A stretch of 18,498 nt of DNA from the NCBI GenBank assembly GCA_033085395.1, contig JANQBS010000497.1, positions 1 through 18,498 of the forward strand, given 5' to 3'. Within the stretch, counting starts at the first letter, position 1; each line of letters starts with the position of its first letter. A program made the position numbers and the translations under genes. The notes beneath the pieces are model-generated. The model saw only the letters and a list, made by a program, of their open reading frames with translations. It had not been told where the DNA came from and searched no databases. This document shows positions 9,715 to 18,498 of the stretch, one piece after another. This DNA is from Xanthoparmelia taractica (lineage: Eukaryota > Ascomycota > Lecanoromycetes > Lecanorales > Parmeliaceae).

Positions 9715-11666
9715 ATGCTCACCGTTGACCAGATATGCACGCGTTACGACTTCAATCAGTATGGCATATACACTTTAATCTTACTCCTGCCCGTAGCCTG
9801 GTGCCTATACAACGCCTACTGCCTCCTGGTCAACTATCGGCGGGCTTCTCGACTCAAAGTTCCAGTCATTTGGGTCCCTATCAGTCCTGACAACCCTCTC
9901 TGGATTGCCCTTCAGACCACTTTCTCTTCTCTTTTCAAGCATGTGCCATTCGATGCCTTCTCATTCACCCGGTACTGTCGGCTAGGGTGGGAGTTCCATG
10001 ATCGCTTCAAGACACACCAGAGACTCGGTGATGCTTGGATGCTTGTGACGCCTAATAGGAACTGGCTATACATCGCTCGGGCAGAAGCTGCTTTTGACAT
10101 TTTCTCGCGAGGTCGTGAATTCGGAAGACCTGTATGGATGCTAGGTAGGAAATCTTGCCAACAAGTGATCAGAGCTAGCACAACCTGTCGCTGACTCGTC
10201 TGCAGACATGCTCAACGTCTTTGGGCCCAATCTTTCTACGGTGGGTGCCCCTACTCTCATCAAAACTCGTGATTCACCCAAGCATACAGGCCGAGGGCAC
10301 CGATTGGCAACGGCAACGAAAGCTTACCGCCACCCCTTTCAACGAGCAAAAGAGCAGACTCGTCTGGGCCGAGTCCCTGCGTCAAGCGAGCGCCATGGTG
10401 AACGCGTCGCTCCCTGGCACAAAAGAAGATAGGAGAAGCACAACAGAAGACACACGGACATTGGCTCTTCACGTTCTTGCCTATGCGGGATTTCAAAAAT
10501 CGTATCCTTTTGAAAGCACTACGAAGGACAACGAGGTCCAACCACCATCTACCTATCGAGATTCGTTGTCCCTGATTCTCAGAAACATCCTAGTGATACT
10601 AGTCTTACCACCAGCAGCATTTCGGATTCCTCTATTATCTTCAAAATGGAAAAACATTCGCTGGGCGGTCACGGAATTTAGACGATACATGCTGGATCAA
10701 CTTGCGGATGAAAAGCGATTAATAGCTGAAGGGAGACCTGGCTCAGGTACCCTGGTCAGTAACCTTGTGCGGGCGTCAGAAGTAAGGCCTGATGTTACCG
10801 GAGACGAAAGTGACAAGGCTGTAACGGATAGAAGACCAGCTGCTTTGAAGGCTTTGAGTGTCGACGAAATCTTGGGAAACATTTTTGTCTACAACTTCGC
10901 TGGACATGATACAACCGCCACCTCTTTGGCATACGCTGTCTTACTTCTTGTCGCACATTCCGAAGTGCAAGAATGGATTGCGGAGGAGTTGAATTTCTAT
11001 CTTGACAACGAGGACAGTAAGACCTGGAGATACGAGGACCTTTTTCCGAAGCTCAAAAGATGCCTGGCAATACTTGTACGTTGAAAAGTGCCAACAGGCT
11101 TACCACCCATCACAGCATTCTTGGAGCCATGCTAACTTCTAGCCTAGCTCGAGACCCTCCGGCTGTACAACCCCCTACCTGGTATCCCTAAATATACCGG
11201 CAACCAATATCACCTCATTCAGGTTGGTGGCCAGAAGATCAATGTCCCAGAAGATACCATCGTCGTCCCAAATCTCATGGCGCTACAAAGTCACCCTCGG
11301 TATTGGGGCTCGGACAGCTTAACCTGGCGTCCGTCTAGATGGATCATCTGCTCATCCGACAAACCACCAGTTGACCTTTGCACTCGCCTTAGCCATGAAA
11401 ATGTCATGACGCCCGAAAAGGGATCCTTTATCGCTTGGTCGGAAGGTGCACGAAATTGCCCAGGCAAGAAGTTTGCCCAAGTTGAATTTGTCGCTACCAT
11501 GGCCGCCCTGTTCCGCAATTATCGCGCAGAACCTATCGCGCTGGATGGGGAAACACCAGAAGCGGCAAGGAAAAGAGTGTCAAATGTGATCAAGGATAGT
11601 AATGTCGAGCTACTTCTGCAAATGCGGAATCCGGACAGCGTATCAGTGAGATGGAGTCAAAGGTGA
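9715..11666 (+). CDS. P450-2: cytochrome P450 monooxygenase with complete motifs
   Basis: Four exons: 9715-10144, 10206-10240, 10290-11075, 11148-11666 (1770 nt, 589 residues). Introns are 61, 49 and 72 nt; the first and last have GCTGAC and GCTAAC branch sites. The second exon is only 35 nt and encodes the conserved MLNVFGPNLST. The start has A at -3 (CAAGATG) and leads into one membrane anchor (YGIYTLILLLPVAWCLYNAY). Motifs in order: EGTDWQRQRKLTATPFNEQ (C-helix region), I-helix FAGHDTTATS at 10896-10925, ETLR at 11151-11162, WRPSRW in place of PERF, and the haem loop AWSEGARNCPG with Cys at 11457-11459. Trp for the first Phe of that loop is common in this type of fungal P450. All catalytic residues are present, so the enzyme should be active on the ER membrane. 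It is only distantly related to P450-1 and P450-3. It converges with the MFS gene. Confidence 0.9.
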
Positions 11667-12028
11667 TAGATGGGACGCAAAATGAGGCACTTATCACTGT
11701 CGCCAACATTTCTTTTTTTTTTTCCGGTAGACAACAGATCCAGATAATTTCAGGCACAGGCCATATAGAGCCAATAATTTTAGGCATAATAATTTCAACC
11801 ATAAGCTAGACCCTTTTCTAGAAACATAGCTGCGTAACGATGAAATGACGTGGAATAAAAGAATGGCGCCTCGAAATGCCATGCTTCTTCTGAAGTAATT
11901 GGCCATTTACAATATCGGAGCTTGAAGCTTTGAATGTTTCTGCGTGCCAAAGATTCGTGGGATGGATGCAACGGATCCGCGGATGGAAGTACATGAGAGA
12001 GCGCACACGCTAAACTAAACTTTGAACT
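11667..12028. other. Convergent 3' intergenic region
   Basis: This 362-bp segment lies between two convergent genes and should hold both 3' UTRs. It contains a T tract at about 11710-11721 and repeated AATAATTT motifs near 11743-11794. No open frame is convincing. Confidence 0.5.
11854..11859 (+). terminator. Candidate polyadenylation signal of P450-2
   Basis: AATAAA lies about 190 nt after the P450-2 stop. It is the only exact plus-strand hexamer I noticed in the convergent region. Confidence 0.3.
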
Positions 12029-14163
12029 TCACGGAAAGGCTTCACTCTGTCCGGGGCTGATTATAGCCTCCGACCTATTGCGCCCCTCCCTATTCTCTAC
12101 ACTCGTTCCTCCGGTCTCGCGCCTCCACTTCTCTTCCTGCTTCACGTTCTTCGATTCTACCCCAAAGGCGCATACCGCAGCGATGCAGCCAGCCGACAGC
12201 GCCAAGATGTACGTCCGCTGCAGCGCTATAACGTAAACTTGCCGCAAGGCCTCGAGTACTACCGGGTCCCCTTGGGCTAAAGAGCGCAAACCATAAGGCC
12301 CCGCGCGAATGACTGCTTCGGGGAGGACAGCAGTGGTATGCTGAGGAAGACGAGTCTGCAAGCCATTGACCAGGAGGGCTTGACAGATTGGGATGGCGAT
12401 GACACTTGGGATCGAAAGAATATTAGTAAATTTACAAAAGTAGAAGAAATGTTAGAAGGAATGCTTACCCACCGAGTTGGTTGGAGAACACTGAGATTGC
12501 TAGTGAGGTGATTGTTAGTTCGTTAGAAAGCAGTGACTTGTTCTTTGGCGGCGTACCGTTGCCAGTAGGAGCATCAGCTTCGCTGTGCGTCGAGAAGTTA
12601 GCATTGTAGATTGTCGAGCGAGCAAAGCTCCATACCTAAGCACTACCTGCACAGCTGTGTAGGGCAACTGCATGCTCATCCCCATCCCAAGCCCGGTTAT
12701 CACAAGATAGGCTGCCCATTCCGCGGTAGAAGTATTCAGACCAATTCGAGTCAATAGACCTGCCCCAACTATGCAAATGATTTGTCCCAAAACCATGTAG
12801 GGGACCTGTGTCGGTATATAATTAGTTCCGGGCGATCAGGACACGAAACGTTACGTACATAGTAGCCCCAGCGCGTGACAATGGCCCCCGTGACTAAGAT
12901 CATAGTGATCTGAGGAACAACCAGTGCAATAATTCGAACACCGCTGCTAGTAGCTGATACCCCTTGGACGGCTTGAAAATAAAAAGGAAGGAAGAAAGAG
13001 TACTGTAAGTGAATTTAGTCACATGTGAAATTCAGAACGTAGGCTTGCTTAGACGTACAACGTAATTAAGCATGCCGAAGAAGAATAGAAAAGATGATCC
13101 TGCGAGGATGGATCGTTGTCTAAGGACTCGAAGAGGGATTATCGCATCTTCGCCGCGTCTCCACTGCACAAAGCCAAACACGGCTGCAAGGATACCAAAC
13201 CCCACAAACAAGCCTATCACTTTTGATGATTTCCAAGGGAGTGCTTGTCCACCCCACTGCAGTGCTAAAATCAAGCAACATATTGCTCCCAAAAACATCG
13301 TGGTACCTACGATATCTAAACGGGCAAATTTGGCTTTGAGAGGAAGATTCCGGTTCTCGTTGCTCGTGCCTCTCATTCGCAAAAAGATAATCACGAGGAT
13401 TATTGCAAGGCCGCCAATTGGAGCGTTACTATGGCTGTGTCAATGATGCCTCATACGAAGAGGGCCTCGGAAGCTCTTTACATCCAAAAAATCCACCGCC
13501 AACTCAGGTGATCGATAAAAGCTCCACCTAGCACCGGACCAATGCAAATCGATATTCCGAACACGCTGATCACGATGCCCATGAATAGAGGCCTTTTCTG
13601 CATTTCGACAATATACCCAATGATAGCTAGAGCTCCTTGGAGTAATCCAGCCGCTCCAAGACCGGCCACTGCGCGACCGACGATGAAAGCATGAGAGCTA
13701 GGGGCTGCAGCGCAAAGAATCGAACCGGCTGTGCAACATCAGCATAGGGTCTGTGACAAACGATCTGGCGCAAGCGACAGGACGTTGTGAAGAGTTCGGG
13801 ATCCCGACCCTCAAAGATGATGATACTTATCAGGTAGGTGGCTCTGACGCTGAAGTGCTTGTAAATGAAACCGGTGATTGGCTGGAAGGCCGTAACGGTG
13901 AGTAAGTACGCTGAGCCATACCAAGCAACGTCATCAAGGGAATCGAACACGGCTGTTATTTTGGGAACCGCAACCCCAATGATGTTGACATCCAGAGCCA
14001 AGAGGAATGTCCCCAGGCAGAGGGAAAATGTGACGACGGCAAGGGGCCAAGAAGCAAGGTACGAGTCGGAAGCTTCCACGACTATCTCGCTGCTTGCTTT
14101 CTCGCCGTCATTGCGTGCACTTGGACAAGCATCTGACTCGATTTTGTCTCCGCTGAATGCCAT
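12029..14163 (-). CDS. MFS transporter, DHA14-type multidrug/metabolite exporter
   Basis: Eight minus-strand exons: 14163-13809, 13728-13482, 13428-13059, 13002-12859, 12805-12636, 12582-12557, 12499-12469, 12404-12029; 1719 nt, 572 residues. Introns are 53-80 nt, several with clear CTAAC-type branch sites. Two exons are tiny (26 and 31 nt), yet they encode family sequence (EADAPTGN, AISVFSNQLGG). Landmarks: LALDVNIIGVAVPKI (helix 1, motif D1), DDVAWYGSAYLLTVTAFQP, GFIYKHFSVRATYLIS (motif A region), FIVGRAVAGLGAAG (helix 4), SICIGPVLGGAFIDHLSWRW (motif C of antiporters, helix 5), SFFLPFYFQAVQG, GLGMGMSMQLPYTAVQVVL and QLGGVIAIPICQALL. The length and order fit a 14-helix proton antiporter of the plasma or vacuole membrane. 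Beside three P450s, a role in export of their product is a reasonable inference; the substrate is unknown. It is divergent from P450-3 and appears intact. Confidence 0.92.
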
Positions 14164-14448
14164 AGGTTAAAAGTTAATGATCCGGCAAAGGTCAACATTT
14201 CATCCTAGCTCTACACCAAAAAGACCAGGCCAAATCTCGGACCGTGTGAGAAGGGATGAACAATCAAAGACGTAATGAAACGGTATTTGCTCTAAATTTT
14301 CAATACCCGTTGGTACGACCGTGCTTGCAACACTATCGCGGCAATCGCCGGCGACAGGTCTGTTACACAAGGAGCCTAATGCACGCCCACTAGTCCCACA
14401 TATGCAGGGGCTTACGCATATTGCACGCCGAATTGCTCCGTGGCCCAC

Positions 14449-14502
14449 TAACCGTGGCCCCACTATTCGCTACGCTCATAGCGAATAGTGGGGCCACGGT
14501 TA
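14449..14502. repeat. 54-bp perfect fold-back bounded by TA, possible miniature transposon remnant
   Basis: The left arm, 14449-14471 (TAACCGTGGCCCCACTATTC then GCT), is exactly complementary in reverse to the right arm 14480-14502, with an 8-nt loop at 14472-14479. The arms are 23 nt without a mismatch. Both ends carry TA, the usual target duplication of Tc1/mariner and pogo/Fot1 elements. A solo pair of abutting terminal inverted repeats would look like this. A cruciform-forming regulatory site is the other reading. It lies 286-339 bp upstream of the MFS start. Confidence 0.7.
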
Positions 14503-15089
14503 TGCGTCTCGTGCAAAGTCCGTGCTAGGGCGCTAGTAATCTCACAATCTTCCAGGCAGTAATTCCACCAACACGCAACAGACAACATACACCAATGTTG
14601 ATGACACGGAAGCCTTATTTTATTATGGTGATCTCTCGCCAGCAGCTGCCCCCTCAGCAATCGGCGATGTCAATATGTTGTAAATCCGTGGCGCGCCATT
14701 TCCAATATTTTCAGAGCTGACACACTAGAGATGCGCGACATAATTGCTGATGGAATGAAGCGTTCCGAATCCTTCTCTGTAATGCAGCTCCTTCCGCATC
14801 CAGCCACGAGATGTTACAGTTGTACGTCCGTAACTCTCACGGCGGTATCCTACCTAGAGAGGCTGAACAACCGAGTCCCATTACCATCGACGATGGCAAC
14901 AAGCGGGTCTCGCAAGGCTGTGATATCATGTGCAGTCAACAGACAGAGTCGACTGGGTTTTCCTTGAGTTGGATGCGTTGTTCAGCAACATAAGGCAGAA
15001 TCTACGGAATTAGCGCAGATGTAGTAAGAGGCTACTGCTCCTATTGACTTATATCTGCCCTAAGTGGCTACTAATACCATAGTGCCTTG

Positions 15090-15150
15090 TTAAAAAGCCT
15101 TCATTAATTCTTCGAGTCAGCTTCTTTTGCCTTCCTTTCTATTTTTTGAC
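15090..15150 (+). promoter_or_regulatory. Probable core promoter of P450-3
   Basis: TTAAAAAG at 15090-15097 resembles a weak TATA element about 105 nt before the start codon. It is followed by a pyrimidine-rich stretch (15119-15147), the common fungal arrangement near transcription starts. There is no transcript evidence. Confidence 0.3.
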
Positions 15151-15198
15151 TGATTAGCGGCCATTTTTGAAGTCTCTAAGGAGATTGTACCTACAAAC

Positions 15199-17157
15199 AT
15201 GCTTCTTGAAGTTGCACATTCGCTGCAAAATGCCCTCAGCTTCTTGGGAGCGAGCACCATTGGATCCGTGCTATCTGTGTCTATCTATATGACTGGCGTA
15301 TTGTATATGCTATGGCGAAGCTGGACTTTCACAATTCAACCCATTTTAAGACCAAAAGAACCGCGAGAGCTTCCATACTGGGTTCCTAGTAAGTGCTGCT
15401 GGGAGGATTTGGTTTTGCTAACGAGGACTTCCGCTTTATAAAAGAGATTCTAACTATCACTATAGTCCTAGGTAGGAAAGGTCCGCATCATATTGTCACG
15501 ACAAACTAATATCCGCGAAGGCCATGCCATTCCTTTCGTCAAAGACGCTCAAGCGCTTGTATCCAAAGGAAAGTATGCCGATCGACTGTCAATTCAGCTT
15601 TTACCTCTTGTCTGATATCTGACCTAGGAAGTATTTCAAAAACTCCAGCGAGCCTTTCGCAATAACAGTAGGCGGAGAGAAACTGTATGTCGTCACGTCC
15701 CCCGCAGATGTCAGCGCCATCTACAAAAACAATACTACACTGTCCTGGGACGCAATGCTCGACGATCTACTCGTCGCTTTTGGGGTGACCGCCAAATCAA
15801 TCCCAATTCTATGGCAAAAACCTGGTTCAGACCTCGCTGCTGAAAAGGGACCAGACAAGATTCCGCAGGACTTGTCGATTATCCATTCCACACTAGACCT
15901 TTACAAGAGACAATTACTTCCCGGAGAAAGGTTGGACAAGTTCAGTCACAGACTTTTGAGCTACATCGATGGCTCACTACGCTGGGAACACGCGTCTGCT
16001 CGAGGAGTCACCAAGACCAAAGTATCATTGAAAGATTTTTGCTCCGAGGTGCTGGTTGACGCCCTCACTCGAACATTGTTTGGTGACCGAATCTTTGAAG
16101 TAGAGCCGAACATGGTACAGAATCTTCTCGACTTCAACGAGGACGCTTGGATGCTCATATTTCACTATCCCCAATCGGCGGCAAGCAAGCTGAACAAGGC
16201 GAGACATAATATCCTCGAAGGATTTGAAAAATATGTGCAAGGTCCGGACAGCACCCGATCCGGGCAAGCATGGCTCATCCAGATGATCATGCAAAAGCAG
16301 AAGGCTGCTGGTATCAGTGACAAAGACAGGGCCGCACTTTTGCTGATGGTATACTGGGCGTAAGTGACGTTCAACTCTGTTGAAGAATAGATGACCTGCT
16401 TATCAAATGATCTTTGATCGATTCTGTTCGCCATTTAATTGACTAATTGGTCTGACTCCATTGTTCTTGCTTAATTTTCGTAGTTCGCTATGATTCTCGC
16501 TCGGAATCTGTACACGATACTAACAGAGGACTTAGAGCAAACATCAACCCTTACAAGCTTGCGTTCTGGATGATCGCTTACATCATATTCAACCCGGACT
16601 TGTTGACTGCCCTGCGTGCCGAAACCAGTCTCGCTTATCGAGACGGCGTGATTGATCTATCCCACCTGATAGCAAAATGCCCGCGCTTAGACGCCACATA
16701 CTTGGAAACGTTACGGGTGGTCAACGGAGCCTTGTCGGCGCGCAAGATAGTTGCACCGACTCCCATAGGCAACAAAGTTTTACGCAGTGGTAACACGATC
16801 CTTATCCCGTTCCGTCAGCTCCACTACAACGAATCCGTTTTTGGCGAGAGTCCGGCCACGTTTGAGCCGGAGCGATTCTTGAAGGATATACACTTGAAGG
16901 ATAGCTGGAGTTACAAACCTTTCGGTGGCGGGGTGAACTACTGTCCCGGACGTTTTCTGGCTAAGCACGAGATGCTCGTTTTCGTCGCACTGTTCATCAA
17001 TCGGTTTGACATTGAGTTGGCAGACGACAGTCTGCAAGATGGACAGATTACTAGGCCACAGAAATTTCCGAAGCTGGATGAGGCTACACCAGCCCTGGGA
17101 GTCAATGGTCCTGTAAAAGGATCAGATGTTTATATTAGGATTCAGAAGAGGGGTTGA
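15199..17157 (+). CDS. P450-3: CYP7/CYP8-like cytochrome P450 with a 6-nt exon
   Basis: Five exons: 15199-15388, 15466-15471, 15521-15572, 15628-16359, 16536-17157 (1602 nt, 533 residues). The start has A at -3 (AAACATG). Introns are 77, 49, 55 and 176 nt with CTAAC/CTAAT/CTGAT-type branch sites. Landmarks: N-terminal anchor (SVLSVSIYMTGVLYML), hinge ELPYWVP-ILGHAMPF, KYFKNSSEPFAI, GEKLYVVTSPADVSAIYKN, I-helix WAANINPYKLAFWM without AGxDTT, ETLR at 16705-16716, PERF at 16867-16878, and haem loop PFGGGVNYCPG with Cys at 16942-16944. The usual Arg two before the Cys is Asn, a variation found in this fungal group. ExxR, PERF and Cys are intact, so I expect a working microsomal enzyme, either a hydroxylase or, as in CYP8-type relatives, an isomerase-like catalyst. 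It is a paralogue of P450-1 and divergent from the MFS gene. Confidence 0.9.
15466..15471 (+). other. Six-nucleotide micro-exon of P450-3
   Basis: TCCTAG sits between an acceptor (ACTATAG, branch TCTAAC) and a donor (GTAGGA). With it, the hinge reads VP-ILG-HAMPF, the conserved P450 pattern also seen uninterrupted in P450-1 (VPILGH). Skipping it keeps the frame but loses two residues, giving VPSHAMPF. The neighbouring introns are 77 and 49 nt. Confidence 0.75.
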
Positions 17158-17418
17158 GAATAACTGAACATGGAGTATGCACGATGACTTGATGGCTACT
17201 TAGATTTTCAAATCCCTTTCGTTTTCCTAGGTTTCTATTAATCATGTCTTTCTTTTTTAGAAAGTCTAAATCACTTTATAAACTTTTATGCCCACGTTTA
17301 AGTTATTAGAATTAGTGTAAATATAATATTAATATAAGTTTTTAAATAAGAGAATTAACTAGAAAGTAAATATTTAGAAAGTTAGAAAATTTACGTTAAC
17401 TTAATAAAACTTAGCGTT

Positions 17419-17842
17419 ACGAGTCGAAAAGATCTGGTATATTTAATTGGATATCCCATATTATACCGTACCATATCATATTATGAGAGGGTATCATAGG
17501 GGGGTCATATTAGATCACTTATAAAGATATGAGATGGGAAATTACTAATATCATGGAATAATCTAGGAAATTTCTAATATATGTAGGGATATTTTTTAAT
17601 GTAGATTATTTCTCATATTAGGTGGCGAATACGGGCCGGAAAGGTCTGGTATATTTAGTGAAATATCCAATACTATATCGTATTATATTATATTATAGGA
17701 GAGTATTATAAGGGGATTATATTAGATTACTTATAAAGATATGGGATGGAAAATTACTAATATTATAAAATAATCTAGGAAATTTCTAATATATGTAGAG
17801 ATATTCTATAATATAGATTATTTCATATATTAGGTGGCGAAT
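17419..17842 (+). repeat. Two tandem 212-bp repeats
   Basis: Copy A is 17419-17630 and copy B 17631-17842. Each begins ACG(A/G)G(T/C)CG(A/G)AAAG(A/G)TCTGGTATATTTA and ends GGTGGCGAAT. They are colinear throughout (for example AATAATCTAGGAAATTTC in both) and the same length, differing mostly by transitions. No coding potential is seen. They may be a satellite-like array or a tandem insertion of a small element. Confidence 0.85.
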
Positions 17843-18425
17843 AAGATAAGAAAATTTTAGATTAATATATAAGTTAGGGCGAAATTAGCTTAAGTAATTA
17901 TTAAACTTCGACACTTAATAAGTAATATTAAGATAGACTCTTTTCTAATTTAATCTCGCTAAGTAAATATAACTATTTTAATAAGTAATAACTAGAATAA
18001 TAACTATAAGACATTATTTTCTTAAATTGTAATCTGCGTAAGATCGTTAAGTCGATCTCTTTTTTAATTACTTATAGAACGATTTTAAGTTATCTCTTTT
18101 ACTCTTTTCGCAGGTCTTTAATTTATAGAGATTAATTCTTTATTACTTTGCGTTCGCTTTTCTTCTCTTAACTAAAGAATAATTAATAAATAAAATTTTA
18201 ATAAAAAAGAATTAATTTCTTACTTGAATTAATCTATCTAGCTTCAAGTGATATATTGAGATCTCCCTCTAAGTTCAGAGTATTTTATTCGCAGCTATTC
18301 TATTAATGTTCTATATAAGAAATTATTATTAAGGCCCGAAAGGTTAAAGGCGAATAGCTTTTTTAATCATTATATAGTCGCTTAGTCCATAAGAAACATC
18401 GCTCACAAGCTACAGCTCCATTAGT

Positions 18426-18450
18426 ACGGGTCGGAAAGGTGTGGTATCTG
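18426..18450 (+). repeat. Start of a third copy of the 212-bp repeat
   Basis: ACGGGTCGGAAAGGTGTGGTAT at 18426-18447 matches the first 22 bases of copy B with two changes. The following sequence departs from the other copies, so this may be a truncated copy or a related element running out of the window. Confidence 0.6.
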
Positions 18451-18498
18451 TTGAACATAGTCGTTTTCAACTTTTTTTCAACTTTTTTTAAAAAATTA

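Larger units (their letters stand above)
14164..15198. other. Divergent intergenic region between the MFS gene and P450-3
   Basis: About 1.0 kb separates the two start codons. It contains a 54-bp perfect fold-back at 14449-14502. A 60- to 78-codon open stretch in two frames near 14731-14993 has balanced composition but no domain I know and no splice extension, so it is not called. Both promoters of the divergent pair should lie here. Confidence 0.5.
17158..18498. repeat. AT-rich, RIP-like right flank
   Basis: From about 17190 the composition shifts to AT-rich with few CpA/TpG dinucleotides. There is no open frame of note. It contains two tandem 212-bp repeats and, at the very end of the window, the start of a third copy. 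The first 30-60 bases should carry the P450-3 3' UTR. Confidence 0.8.

Noticed and set aside
14449..14502. Strong hairpin as an intrinsic transcription terminator
   Set aside because: Bacterial-type terminators are not used by RNA polymerase II, and the hairpin lies between two divergent starts rather than after a gene.
14731..14993. Overlapping 60- and 78-codon open stretches upstream of P450-3
   Set aside because: One frame (ILPREAEQPSPITIDDGNK) looks mildly protein-like, but there is no match to a family I know and no plausible exon partner.

Overview
The window looks like a filamentous ascomycete (Pezizomycotina) chromosome segment. The coding regions are split by many short introns (47-82 nt, one of 176 nt) with GT..AG borders and CTAAC/CTGAC-type branch sites. 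The genes encode a PTH11-like seven-helix protein, a 14-helix DHA-type MFS transporter and fungal-type P450s. The flanks are very AT-rich and depleted of CpA/TpG, as expected from repeat-induced point mutation (RIP). Species cannot be told from this sequence.

Layout. 1-1361 is AT-rich decayed repeat DNA. 1362-3144 is a short, decayed Ty1/copia-type LTR element with 129-bp LTRs, a 5-bp target duplication, a half-tRNA primer site and a polypurine tract, lying on the minus strand. 3145-17157 is an ordinary-GC gene island with five genes: a PTH11-like membrane protein (minus, 3802-5178), P450-1 (plus, 5796-7704), P450-2 (plus, 9715-11666), an MFS transporter (minus, 12029-14163) and P450-3 (plus, 15199-17157). 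17158-18498 is again AT-rich and holds two tandem 212-bp repeats. A related copy lies inverted in the left flank, so the island sits between inverted copies of one repeat family.

How the genes may work together. Three P450s plus one DHA14 exporter within 10 kb, in divergent or tandem arrangement, suggests the tailoring-and-export part of a specialised-metabolite locus. No polyketide synthase, peptide synthetase, terpene cyclase, prenyltransferase or regulator is present, so the backbone enzyme, if any, lies elsewhere. P450-1 and P450-3 are paralogues of the CYP7/CYP8-like (prostacyclin-synthase-like) type with an Asn-type I-helix; P450-2 has the classic AGxDTT I-helix. P450-1 may be losing function: the ExxR arginine is His and the first exon carries an in-frame TAG.

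The exon models were built by hand from splice signals and family motifs. All five give coding lengths divisible by three (377, 578, 589, 572 and 533 residues). They need transcript support, most of all for the 6-nt exon in P450-3 and the 5' end of P450-1.
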